This document shows positions 16,808 to 24,734 of a DNA stretch of 64,000 nt, one piece after another (positions within the stretch are counted from its first letter, which is position 1; the number at the start of each line of letters is the position of its first letter). This stretch comes from Streptomyces profundus (GTDB lineage Bacteria > Actinomycetota > Actinomycetes > Streptomycetales > Streptomycetaceae): positions 806,001 through 870,000 of the forward strand of contig NZ_CP082362.1 of NCBI RefSeq assembly GCF_020740535.1. Direction: 5' to 3'. Under the pieces are notes generated by a model. It ran no database searches, was not told the DNA's origin, and worked only from the letters and a program-made list of their open reading frames with translations. The position numbers and the translations under genes are program-made.

Positions 16808-17484
16808 CGACCCCCGACCCGTCCACGCTGCCGGCCGCCGACTGGGCGGACGAGCTCCGTCCGTCCTTCCGTCTCGCCCCGGCCCACGCCGGGCTGCGGC
16901 TGGGCACCGACCTCGAAGGCCGGCCGGTCGACCTGCCGGCACCCGGCCCCGCCGGCAGCCGGATCGCGGTGTTCGGCGAATCGCTGTTCGGCCGGCTTGT
17001 CGCGCTGCGCCTGCTGGCCGTCGGCGCCCAGGTCACCGCCGTCACCCGGGTGCCCGAGCAGTGGCAGGGGCTTCGCGCCTCGGCCGGCGACCGGCTGCGG
17101 CTGGCCGAGGCGGGCGACGGCTGGCCCCGCCACCCGCCGGCCCCGCCCACCGTCGCGGCCGGGCCCCAGGCGCTGGTCACCGACCGGGGCGCGGCTCCGC
17201 CGGCCGCCCTGGCCGACGGGCCGTGGCGCACGGTCGTCCATGTCACGCGCGCCGTCCCGCGTCGCGCCGCCTTCTGGCAGCGGCCGGACGCGCTCCTCGC
17301 GCTCGACGCCGCGCACGCCCGGCAGGTCGGCCAGCTCCTCGGCGCCGGCGCCGCCGCCCATGTCTCGCGGCTGGCCCCCGGCGAGATCGTCCTCTTCCGG
17401 CCCACCGGCCCGCGGACGCTCCGCCTGGACATCTCCCCGGCCGAGACCGCGCTGTTGACCCCGCCCCAGGAGCCGGGCCCCTGA
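16804..17484 (+). CDS. Unknown protein at the end of the T7SS operon
   Basis: 226 residues, coupled to eccE by an ATGA overlap. There is no signal peptide or membrane helix. Residues about 50-75 (SRIAVFGESLFGRLVALRLLAVGAQVTAVTR) look like the first beta-alpha-beta of a Rossmann-like or P-loop-like fold, but the loop (GESLFGR) fits neither a clear G-x-G-x-x-G nor a Walker A. The remainder has alternating strands and helices and ends in a proline-rich tail. Actinobacterial ESX loci often end in a protein of this size with no name. Its conserved coupling suggests a cytoplasmic role in assembly or substrate handling. Confidence 0.72.
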   Translation: MTTPDPSTLPAADWADELRPSFRLAPAHAGLRLGTDLEGRPVDLPAPGPAGSRIAVFGESLFGRLVALRLLAVGAQVTAVTRVPEQWQGLRASAGDRLRLAEAGDGWPRHPPAPPTVAAGPQALVTDRGAAPPAALADGPWRTVVHVTRAVPRRAAFWQRPDALLALDAAHARQVGQLLGAGAAAHVSRLAPGEIVLFRPTGPRTLRLDISPAETALLTPPQEPGP

Positions 17485-17551
17485 CGCGGGACGGAGCGGC
17501 CGGCCGAAGGCTGCGGTGTCGGTGGTCTCCCGCGCGGCCCGTTCGCCGTCG

Positions 17552-18067
17552 TCATGGACGCCCGGGCGTCGCGGCCACCAGCGAGGCGCGCGTCCGGCCG
17601 ACGGCGCGCAGCACCTCGTCCCGGTTCCTGGCGCGTTTGACCCAGGCCGGCAGCCGGGCCACCAGCGTCAGCCGCTGGCCGGTGTCGTACCAGGCCGCTC
17701 GTTCCCGCAGCGGCGCCTGGACGAAGCGGCGGATCAGGTCGAGGTGTTCGGGGTCGTACGCCCACAACCACCCGTGCCGGGTCTCGGCCCGGAGCCAGAG
17801 CGGCATCCCGAAGTACGGATCGGTCGCTGGTCGGGCCGGGCCGGGAGAGAGGCCGCCGTCGCCGCCGCTCCCCTCCCGTGACAGCCCGCAGCCGCGACAG
17901 ACCAGGCGTCGCGGCCGGAACGCCGTCCGGCCTCCGGGAGCGCGGTCCTCAGGCCCCGGGACGACACGGGCCGCCCGCTCGCACCCGGGGCAGCGCACCA
18001 TGATCAGGCCCATGAAGTCGTACGCGCTGCCGCGCGGGTCCAGGAACCGACCGGAGGACGAGGCCAT
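17552..18067 (-). CDS. Zinc-ribbon (TFIIB-type) hypothetical protein
   Basis: 171 residues. Two CxxC knuckles (CPGC near residue 26 and CRGC near 57) form a probable zinc ribbon, followed by a conserved-looking part with PYFGMPLWLRAETRHGWLWAYD and a basic helical end. Proteins with this outline are common in Streptomyces and are annotated only as TFIIB-type zinc-ribbon proteins. No enzymatic motif is seen. The true start may be a later methionine (for example residue 19 or 23), which would keep both CxxC pairs. It converges on the T7SS operon across 67 bases. Confidence 0.7.
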   Translation of the reverse strand: MASSSGRFLDPRGSAYDFMGLIMVRCPGCERAARVVPGPEDRAPGGRTAFRPRRLVCRGCGLSREGSGGDGGLSPGPARPATDPYFGMPLWLRAETRHGWLWAYDPEHLDLIRRFVQAPLRERAAWYDTGQRLTLVARLPAWVKRARNRDEVLRAVGRTRASLVAATPGRP

Positions 18068-18105
18068 CGGGTGCGTACGCGTCAGCCGCTGCCCGGGGCC
18101 GCGGG

Positions 18106-19074
18106 TCAGCGGGCCCGTCCGCGGGGCTTCAGGGGGGTGGGCGGCAGCGGGGGCGCTGCCAGGGGCGGCCCCTCATAGCCCTCGACGGTGCCGAACCGCG
18201 CACCCGCCGCCCAGTCGTCCCGCGCCCGCTCGATCTCCTGCCGCGTCCGCCCGACGAAGTTCCACCACATCAACAGCTGTTCCTCGAACGGGAGGCCGCC
18301 CAGCAGCAGCACGGCCGCTTCGGTGTCGGCGCGGACCGGGAGGTCCTGACGGCCCTCGCCCAGGTAGAGGAGGGATCCAGGGGCGAGCCGGACGCCGTCG
18401 ATCTCGGACTCGCCCGAGATGGTCAACGCGGCGTACTCGAAGTCCGGTTCCAGGGGCAGCCGGGCGTCCGTGCCGGCGGCGAGCGTCAGGTCGGCGCCGA
18501 CCAGCGGGGTGTAGGTGGTGCCCGGCGAGGCGGCGCCGTCCAGCGTGCCGAGCAGCACGGTGGCCGACAGGCCGCCACCGCCCGTCACCCGGGGCAGCTC
18601 GGCGTGGAACTCGAACGCCGGGGCGGTGTGCCGGTGTTCGTCGGGCAGCGCCACCCAGAGCTGGGCGCCGTGCAGGATCGGCGCGTCGCGGTGCGGGCGC
18701 GGGGACTCCTCGGAGTGCGCGATGGCCCGGCCCGAGGTCATCAGGCCGAGCTGGCGTGGCCCGATGACGCGCAGACTGCCCAGGCTGTCGCGGTGCACCA
18801 CCTCGCCGGCGTGCAGCCAGCTGACCGTCTGGAGGCCGATATGCGGATGCGGCGGCACCCGCATCCCCGGTGCGTCGGTGATGTCGTCGGGGCCGTAGTG
18901 GTCGACGAAGCACCAGGCGCCGACCATGCGGCGGCCCAGGGTCGGCAGCAGGCGGCGGACGACGGTGCTCTCGCCGAGCGGGACCCGTCGCCCCTCCTGG
19001 AGCACGCGCACCGGGCCCGTGTGGTGGGCGGCGCCGCAGAGGGTGGGAGCGGGGCGCTGGTCGAGGTTGCTCAT
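18106..19074 (-). CDS. Pirin family protein
   Basis: 322 residues of the two-cupin pirin family. The metal-site region is visible around HPHIGLQTVSWLHAGEVVHRDS and the pirin segment ISGESEIDGVRLAPGSLLYL. Streptomyces pirins are iron-binding cytoplasmic proteins linked to redox control of central metabolism, and some have quercetinase activity. The ATG at 19074 is chosen because the sequence MSNLDQRPAP begins the family part, although the frame stays open further upstream without homologous sequence. It has its own short gaps on both sides, so it is probably transcribed alone. Confidence 0.88.
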   Translation of the reverse strand: MSNLDQRPAPTLCGAAHHTGPVRVLQEGRRVPLGESTVVRRLLPTLGRRMVGAWCFVDHYGPDDITDAPGMRVPPHPHIGLQTVSWLHAGEVVHRDSLGSLRVIGPRQLGLMTSGRAIAHSEESPRPHRDAPILHGAQLWVALPDEHRHTAPAFEFHAELPRVTGGGGLSATVLLGTLDGAASPGTTYTPLVGADLTLAAGTDARLPLEPDFEYAALTISGESEIDGVRLAPGSLLYLGEGRQDLPVRADTEAAVLLLGGLPFEEQLLMWWNFVGRTRQEIERARDDWAAGARFGTVEGYEGPPLAAPPLPPTPLKPRGRAR

Positions 19075-19123
19075 GGGGCGATCCTGCCGCAACCGGGGGC
19101 GAATCGGGCCGATCCGCCGCCGG

Positions 19124-20248
19124 TCAACCGCTCGTCCAGCCGCCGGACTCGGGGAAGTGGACCAGGGCCTCGGCGGAGCCGCCGCCGCTGGTGCGGAACG
19201 GCACCCCGCCGTCGTCGACACGCAGGGTGCCGCTGCGGTCCCCCGCGCTCCACTCCAGCTCGATGTACCAGTCGCAGTCGCAGCCGGCGGTGCGCGCCTC
19301 CACCCGCAGGACCAGCGGCTCATCCAGGCTGACCGAGAACGGGAGGGTGGGCGCCGGGAGGTCCTCCCCCGCCTCGCCGTCGCGGCCGTCCCTGGGCCTC
19401 GGCACGGGGCGTTCGGCGTCCAGGTCCACCTCGTAGGCGGCCGGGGTGAGGGCACCGCCGCAGCCGGGGGACATGTCGTAGGCCGTCCAGTCCAGCGGCG
19501 CGCGCCGCTCGGCGACCCGGATGTGCAGCGCCCCGATCACCACGGGATCGGTCGTGGTGCCCCGGACGGTGGCCTCCACGATGGTGGACTCCCCGTGCAC
19601 CGCGCCCTGTTCGAGCGCCCAGCGCTCGGCGTCCTGGGCCGGCGGGGGCGGGGGCACCCGGCTCGGATCGCGGTCCACGAGGTAGCGGTGGGCGCAGCCC
19701 TCGGCCCAGACGTGCGAACGGGCGCTGTAGTCCAGCGGCGCGGCGGCGGCCGGCTCTTCGGCGTCGGCCGAGCCGGCGGCCGGGCGGTGGGAGGAGCGGG
19801 CGTCGGCGTCCGGGTCGCCGGGGCCGAGGGACCAGAACACGCCTAATCCGACGAGCGCCACGACGATCGCCGCCGCCAGCCACAGCGGGCGCCGCCTGGG
19901 GGCGTGCGCCGGCGCGGGGACGGGCGCCGGCGGGTCGACGGGCGCCGGCGGGTCGGACTCGGCGTCACCGGCCGGTTCGGGCCCCGGCGGGGCGGCGCGG
20001 CCCCTGGCGCTGTCGGCCAGCAGCCAGAGCCGGTGCAGCTCCAACAGCTCGTCCGGCCGGGCGCCGCAGGCGCGCGCCAGGCGCTCGACGGGCGCGTAGT
20101 CGGCCGGCAGCACCGCGCCCGAGCAGTAGCGGTGCAGCGTCGAGGTGCTGGTGTGCGTCCGTTTGGCCAGGCTGCCGAAGCTCTGCCCCGAGCGCTCCTT
20201 GAGCGCGCGCAGCCGGGCCGCGAAGACGTCGGTCGACGTGTTTCCCAT
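19124..20248 (-). CDS. Membrane-anchored XRE/helix-turn-helix regulator
   Basis: 374 residues. Residues 8-78 form an XRE-type helix-turn-helix domain (FGSLAKRTHTSTSTLHRYCSG). A proline-rich linker leads to one transmembrane helix at about 121-141, then an extracytoplasmic domain of about 230 residues with several cysteines (CGCDCDW-like region near 340). The topology is a DNA-binding domain inside and a sensor domain outside, as in other Streptomyces one-component membrane regulators. The divergent gene encodes a secreted protein, a plausible target or ligand. The signal it senses is unknown. Confidence 0.82.
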   Translation of the reverse strand: MGNTSTDVFAARLRALKERSGQSFGSLAKRTHTSTSTLHRYCSGAVLPADYAPVERLARACGARPDELLELHRLWLLADSARGRAAPPGPEPAGDAESDPPAPVDPPAPVPAPAHAPRRRPLWLAAAIVVALVGLGVFWSLGPGDPDADARSSHRPAAGSADAEEPAAAAPLDYSARSHVWAEGCAHRYLVDRDPSRVPPPPPAQDAERWALEQGAVHGESTIVEATVRGTTTDPVVIGALHIRVAERRAPLDWTAYDMSPGCGGALTPAAYEVDLDAERPVPRPRDGRDGEAGEDLPAPTLPFSVSLDEPLVLRVEARTAGCDCDWYIELEWSAGDRSGTLRVDDGGVPFRTSGGGSAEALVHFPESGGWTSG

Positions 20249-20254
20249 CCGTTC

Positions 20255-20340
20255 TCCCCCGTGTGCCGTGTCCCGTGCGGCGTGCCGTGCCGTGTCCCGC
20301 CCGGTGTCCCGCCCGGCGTCCCGTTCCGCGTTCCAGGGAC
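20255..20340. repeat. Short GC-rich tandem repeats in divergent promoter region
   Basis: Between the XRE gene and the secreted-protein gene the sequence repeats units such as GTGCCGTGTCCC and CGGTGTCCCGCC in imperfect tandem form. They lie within the leader of the minus-strand regulator, 7-92 bases upstream of its start codon. They may be simple slippage products. A regulatory role is not shown. Confidence 0.4.
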
Positions 20341-20498
20341 ATCACATTGTCCGACGTCAGAGCCCCCTTCGGCGTTCCACCATCCCAGATGCCACCGGGA
20401 CGCTTGCGGCCGGGAGCCGGCCGGCCACACGCTGCCCCCGAAGTATCCATTCGATGATCATTTCGATGACTCGACAACACCCGAGGGGGGATGGAGCC

Positions 20499-21173
20499 AT
20501 GCGGCACACGCGATTCTCCGGACGCGGCCTGGCACTCACGATCGGCGCGGCCGTCGGAGCCTGTGCGTTGGCCTCGACGACGCTGGCGACCACGGCCACC
20601 GCCGACGAGGCGAGGGCCACCGCCGAGGAGGCGGTGGCCGACGCGATACCGGACACCGCCTTCGTCACCCCGGACGAACTGCCGGCGCACGAGTGGGGCT
20701 GGTACGCCGGGGGTCCGGGCGAGGGGCGGCCCGAGGTGCCGGTGTTCTGCTTCGGGGCGCTGCTGCCCGACGCGTACGACGGCACCACGGCGCACCAGGA
20801 GTACTGGACGGAGTTGGACGCCACCGCCACCCAGGTGGTGGTGGACCTCGGCGACGAGAACGAGGCGGCCGGCCTGGTCGAGGTGCTGCACGAGGCGGGC
20901 ACCGACTGCGCCTCCGACTGGCTGTGGCAGAACCCCGGGGGCACCGCCTCCTGGGACGAGTTCGGCGAGTTGGCGGACGCGGACTACGGCCGGATCTTCG
21001 GCGTGTGGACCGCGCCCGTGGAGGCCGGATACGACGTCAACCTGTTCGCCGTGATCCAGGACGGGAGCAAGGTCACGGTGGTTCGCTGGGGCCAGATGGG
21101 CACACTGTCACAGGCGCCGGTGGCGGAGTTCAGGGAGACCGCCGAGGCGGCGCTCGATCGGTTGAACGACTGA
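20499..21173 (+). CDS. Secreted hypothetical protein
   Basis: 224 residues. The start at 20499 (MRHTRFSGRG) follows GAGGGGGGATGGAG, and an in-frame ATG at 20457 is less likely. A signal peptide covers about residues 1-35 (basic start, hydrophobic core LALTIGAAVGACALA, cleavage near TATADEA). The mature part has two cysteines (CFGALLPD and DCASDW) that may form a disulfide, and a layout like the extracellular sensor or PknH-type domains of actinobacteria. It is transcribed divergently from a membrane-anchored regulator, which suggests a functional pair. No specific function is recognised. Confidence 0.78.
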   Translation: MRHTRFSGRGLALTIGAAVGACALASTTLATTATADEARATAEEAVADAIPDTAFVTPDELPAHEWGWYAGGPGEGRPEVPVFCFGALLPDAYDGTTAHQEYWTELDATATQVVVDLGDENEAAGLVEVLHEAGTDCASDWLWQNPGGTASWDEFGELADADYGRIFGVWTAPVEAGYDVNLFAVIQDGSKVTVVRWGQMGTLSQAPVAEFRETAEAALDRLND

Positions 21174-21196
21174 CCGACCGGGTCAGGCCTGCTGTC

Positions 21197-21237
21197 GGCC
21201 CGGCCGTTCGGCGCCAGCGGGCGCCGGCGGTCGGGCC
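21197..21237 (+). terminator. Hairpin terminator after secreted-protein gene
   Basis: Arms at 21197-21206 and 21228-21237 pair with one mismatch and enclose a second GGCGCC/GGCGCC pair. The hairpin begins 24 bases after the stop of the secreted-protein gene. Confidence 0.55.
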
Positions 21238-21257
21238 GTGGCATGTGACTGCCACGA

Positions 21258-21271
21258 TGCATACGTTTACA
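21258..21271. promoter_or_regulatory. Upstream LacI-type operator (putative)
   Basis: TGCATACGTTTACA is a 14-base imperfect palindrome with a central CG. It fits the LacI/GalR pattern TGnAAnCGnTTnCA with one mismatch. It lies 166 bases before the lacI-type start and about 101 bases from the second site. Confidence 0.5.
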
Positions 21272-21358
21272 GGGTTGCCTGTCGGGGTTTCAGCTACGGT
21301 GAGGGTGGTAACCGGCTGCCACTTGGCCTGAGTTGGCCAAAAGCACAAGATCTTTTCA

Positions 21359-21372
21359 TGTAAGCGATTGCA
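21359..21372. promoter_or_regulatory. LacI-type operator (putative)
   Basis: TGTAAGCGATTGCA is a 14-base palindrome that matches the LacI/GalR pattern TGnAAnCGnTTnCA at every fixed position. It lies 52-65 bases before the start of the LacI-type gene, so autoregulation is the simplest reading. Confidence 0.65.
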
Positions 21373-21423
21373 TTCCCTCGGGGATCGGCAGTACGTTCGG
21401 CTCACTGCCGTGATCGGAGGGTT

Positions 21424-22470
21424 ATGGCCGCGAGCATCATGGATGTGGCTCGGCGCGCGGAGGTCTCCACCGCGACCGTCTCCCGTGCCCTGCGCGGGCT
21501 GCCGAACGTGTCGGAGGCGACGCGTGCGCGCGTGCTGCGCGCCGCCGAGGAGCTGTCGTACTCGATCTCACCGCACGCCTCCTCGTTGGCGTCCGGGCGC
21601 ACGGGGACGGTCGGCGTCGTCCTGCCGTTCGTCAACCGCTGGTTCTACAGCCAGGTGCTCTCCGGGATCGACTCGGTGCTCCGCGCCCACGATCTGGATC
21701 TGCTGCTGTACAACCTCGGGGACGAGCGGGTGCACGAGCGGTTCTTCGCCCGGATGCCGCTGCGGCGCAGGGTGGACGCGCTGATCGTGCTCAACCTCCC
21801 GCTGGCCGCCGCCGAGAGCGAGGCGCTGGTGTCGATGGAGGTGCCGATCGCCGTGCTCGGCACCCGCATTCCCGGCTGTTGGCACGTCTCCATCGACAAC
21901 GCGGAGGGCGCGAGCACCGCCGTCCGGCATCTCATCAACCTGGGGCACCGCAGGATCGGTATGATCACGGCCGCCCCCGGAGATCCCCGGGGCTTCACCA
22001 GCCCGATCGTTCGCCAGCACGCCTACCGCACGGTGCTCGCGCAGGCCGGGATTCCCTACGACCCGGATCTTGAAGTGCCGGGCCATCTGAGTATCGACAA
22101 GGGTGCGTCAGCGATGGCACAGCTGCTGAGCCTGCCGGTGCCGCCCACCGCCGTCTTCGCGGAGTCGGACCAGATGGCGTTCGGCGCCCTGCGGACGTTG
22201 GGCCGCATGGGGCTTCGCGCCCCCCACGATGTCTCGGTCATCGGGTTCGACAACCACGAGACGGCCGAGCTGCTCGATCTCACCACGATCGCGCAACCCG
22301 TAGCCCACCAGGGCGAGTTGCTCGCCGGCCAGATACTGGACGCACTGTCTGGCAGCAGCGAGGAGCCCGCCCAGGTGGTGGTGCCGACCCGGCTGGTCGT
22401 CCGGGGCACCACCGGCGCGGCTAGGGAACATCCGCCCCGATATCACTCCACTACCTCGGCCGGGACCTGA
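21424..22470 (+). CDS. LacI-family transcriptional regulator of a glucoside operon
   Basis: 348 residues. The N-terminal helix-turn-helix (MDVARRAEVSTATVSRALRG, about residues 6-25) and hinge helix are typical of LacI/GalR. A periplasmic-binding-protein-like effector domain follows from about residue 60 (TVGVVLPFVNRWFYSQVLSGI) to 335. The effector is probably a sugar or oligosaccharide, because the next gene, 88 bases downstream on the same strand, is a GH13 alpha-glucosidase. GATCGGAGGG precedes the ATG. Two operator-like palindromes lie upstream, and none was seen between the two genes, so both are likely one transcript. Confidence 0.93.
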   Translation: MAASIMDVARRAEVSTATVSRALRGLPNVSEATRARVLRAAEELSYSISPHASSLASGRTGTVGVVLPFVNRWFYSQVLSGIDSVLRAHDLDLLLYNLGDERVHERFFARMPLRRRVDALIVLNLPLAAAESEALVSMEVPIAVLGTRIPGCWHVSIDNAEGASTAVRHLINLGHRRIGMITAAPGDPRGFTSPIVRQHAYRTVLAQAGIPYDPDLEVPGHLSIDKGASAMAQLLSLPVPPTAVFAESDQMAFGALRTLGRMGLRAPHDVSVIGFDNHETAELLDLTTIAQPVAHQGELLAGQILDALSGSSEEPAQVVVPTRLVVRGTTGAAREHPPRYHSTTSAGT

Positions 22471-22558
22471 ACCGGACCAGCACAGCCGCACAACCGCGCG
22501 GTGAGCCGCCCCCGACCGCGCATCTCCCAGGGTCAACTCGCAAGAGGATGGAAGATAC

Positions 22559-24235
22559 GTGCCCCGCACCCGCACAGACCAGAAGTCGGCCACGCCATGG
22601 TGGCGTGACGCCGTCATCTACCAGGTCTACATCAGAAGCTTCGCCGACGGCAACGGCGACGGAGTCGGCGATATCGCCGGCCTCCGCGCGCGGTTGCCCT
22701 ACCTCCAGGAACTGGGGGTGGACGCGCTGTGGATCAATCCCTGGTACCCCTCCCCGATGGCGGACGGCGGCTATGACGTCGCCGACTACCGCAGCATCGA
22801 CCCGCTCTTCGGCACGCTCGCCGAGGCCGAGGAGCTGATCGCCGAGGCGCACACCCGCGGGATGCGCGTCGTGCTGGACATCGTCCCCAACCACACGTCG
22901 GACCAGCACCGTTGGTTCGTCGAGGCGCTGGCGTCGCCGCCGGGATCGCCGGAGCGGGACCGCTATCTCTTCAGGGACGGCACGGGACCCGACGGTTCGC
23001 GTCCGCCCAACGACTGGCGCAGCCGGTTCGGCGGGCCGGCCTGGACCAGGGTCACCGAGGCGGACGGCAGCCCCGGGCAGTGGTTCCTGCATCTGTTCGC
23101 CGCCGAACAGCCCGATCTCAACTGGGCCAGCCGGGAGGTGCGCGCCGAGTTCGAGGCCATCCTGCGGTTCTGGTTCGACCGGGGCGTGGACGGCTTCCGC
23201 ATCGATGTCGCGCACGGCCTGGCGAAGGATCCGGCGCTGCCCGATCTGGGCATCCCCGACGACGCGCTGTTCGAACACGAGCGGCACAAGGAGGACCACC
23301 CGCACTGGGACCAGGAGGGGGTCCACGAGATCTACCAGACCTGGCGGAAGATCGCGGACTCCTACGCGGGCGACCGGCTCTTCGTGGCCGAGGCGCACGT
23401 CCGGGAGGACCGGCTGGTCGACTACCTGCGCCAGGACGAGCTGCACACCGCGTTCAACTTCCCCTTCCTGAAGTCCTCCTGGGAGCCGAACGCGATGCGG
23501 GAGGTGATCGACCGCGCCGTGACCGGCCTGGCGGCCGTGGACGCGCCGCCCACCTGGGTGCTCTCCAACCACGATGTGCCCCGGCATGTGACCCGTTACG
23601 GGCGCGGCGACACCCAGACGCACGAGCACGACGTCGGGGCCGGGCCCGCCGATCTGGAGCTCGGCACCCGCAGGGCCAGGGCGGCGGCGCTGCTGACGCT
23701 GGCCCTGCCCGGGAGCGCCTACCTCTACCAGGGCGAGGAGCTGGGCCTGTGGGAGGTGGAGGACCTCCCAGACGAGGTGCTCGCCGACCCCACCTGGAAG
23801 CGGTCGGGCGGCACGGTGCGCGGCCGGGACGGCTGTCGGGTGCCGCTGCCGTGGTCGGGGCTCGACGGCCCGTTCGGTTTCGGCCCCAAGGGCACCGAGG
23901 CGTGGCTGCCGCAGCCGGCGGAGTGGAAGACCCTGACGGCGCAGGCGCAGTCCGGCATTCCCTGGTCGATGTTGGAGCTGTACCGCTCGGCGCTGCGGCT
24001 GCGCAGGGAGCAGTCGGGGTTCGACAGCGGCACGCTGCGCTGGCTGGAGATGCCGGAGGGGGTGCTGGCCTTCGAGCGGTCCCCCGTGCTGCGGTGCGCG
24101 GTGAACTTCTCGGGTGAGCCGTTCCCGCTGCCGAAGAACTGGGGCGTGCTGCTGGCCAGCGAGCGGATCACCGGCGGCCAGCTGCCGGCGGACACCACCG
24201 TCTGGCTCTGGGGCGGCGGCTCGTCCCGGGGCTGA
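22559..24235 (+). CDS. GH13 alpha-glucosidase (oligo-1,6-glucosidase type)
   Basis: 558 residues, cytoplasmic (no signal peptide), GTG start behind AAGAGGATGGAAG. It hydrolyses alpha-glucosidic bonds of short oligosaccharides. GH13 regions in order: the opening WWRDAVIYQVYIRSFADGNG, DIVPNHTS (region I), the nucleophile aspartate in GFRIDVAHG at about 216 (region II), the acid/base glutamate in FVAEAHV at about 278 (region III), and SNHDVPRH at about 338 (region IV). A C-terminal beta domain closes the chain. The first part fits GH13 subfamilies 17/23/30/31, and exact linkage preference cannot be read from sequence alone. The LacI regulator upstream suggests sugar-inducible expression; no transporter genes lie beside it. 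Confidence 0.92.
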   Translation: MPRTRTDQKSATPWWRDAVIYQVYIRSFADGNGDGVGDIAGLRARLPYLQELGVDALWINPWYPSPMADGGYDVADYRSIDPLFGTLAEAEELIAEAHTRGMRVVLDIVPNHTSDQHRWFVEALASPPGSPERDRYLFRDGTGPDGSRPPNDWRSRFGGPAWTRVTEADGSPGQWFLHLFAAEQPDLNWASREVRAEFEAILRFWFDRGVDGFRIDVAHGLAKDPALPDLGIPDDALFEHERHKEDHPHWDQEGVHEIYQTWRKIADSYAGDRLFVAEAHVREDRLVDYLRQDELHTAFNFPFLKSSWEPNAMREVIDRAVTGLAAVDAPPTWVLSNHDVPRHVTRYGRGDTQTHEHDVGAGPADLELGTRRARAAALLTLALPGSAYLYQGEELGLWEVEDLPDEVLADPTWKRSGGTVRGRDGCRVPLPWSGLDGPFGFGPKGTEAWLPQPAEWKTLTAQAQSGIPWSMLELYRSALRLRREQSGFDSGTLRWLEMPEGVLAFERSPVLRCAVNFSGEPFPLPKNWGVLLASERITGGQLPADTTVWLWGGGSSRG

Positions 24236-24248
24236 GCGGCGCCGTGGC

Positions 24249-24279
24249 GTCGACTCCCGTTCCCGCGACGGGGGTCGAC
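24249..24279. terminator. Hairpin between converging genes
   Basis: A 12-base arm (24249-24260) pairs with 24268-24279 with one mismatch around a short loop. It lies between the converging alpha-glucosidase and GntR genes and probably stops both. Confidence 0.55.
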
Positions 24280-24295
24280 GGCCTGGGCGGCCGGG

Positions 24296-24676
24296 TCAGT
24301 CGGCCTGGTAGGCGGCGCGCACGGCGTCGGACGCGGCGGCCAGGGCGGCGTCCCGGTCCAGGCCGAGGCGCCGCACCCGCCGCGCGTAGGTCTCGGCCGC
24401 CGCTGCCGCCTCACGCGCGGCGGCGGCCCTGGCGGGGGCGACAAAGGTGCCCTGCCGGCCCCTCGTCTCCACCACGCCGTCGGCCTCCAGCGTCCGGTAC
24501 GCCTTGGCCACGGTGCCGGCGGCGACGCCGAGTTCGGCGGCGAGGGCCCGCACCGTCGGGAGTCTGAACCCCACGGGGAGCGTGCCGCCGCGCGCCTGCT
24601 CGGAGACCTGCCCGCAGAGCTGCTCGTAGGGCGGCGTGGATGAGTCGGGGTCGATACGCACTGTCATCCCGTTCAT
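24296..24676 (-). CDS. GntR-family regulator, YtrA subfamily
   Basis: 126 residues: a GntR winged helix (PYEQLCGQVSEQARGGTLPVGFRLPTVRALAAELGVAAGTVAKAYRTLE, about residues 16-65) followed only by a short helical tail. This small size is that of the YtrA subfamily, which usually controls ABC exporters or cell-envelope genes, often its own operon. No transporter lies beside it here. An ATG nine bases further in (MTVRIDP) is an alternative start. It is 58 bases downstream of the N-hydroxylase gene on the same strand and could be cotranscribed. Confidence 0.86.
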   Translation of the reverse strand: MNGMTVRIDPDSSTPPYEQLCGQVSEQARGGTLPVGFRLPTVRALAAELGVAAGTVAKAYRTLEADGVVETRGRQGTFVAPARAAAAREAAAAAETYARRVRRLGLDRDAALAAASDAVRAAYQAD

Positions 24677-24734
24677 CCCGCTGATTCTGCCGCACCGGAG
24701 CGCCGCGTTCCGAACCTGTCCACGGGCGCCGGGC

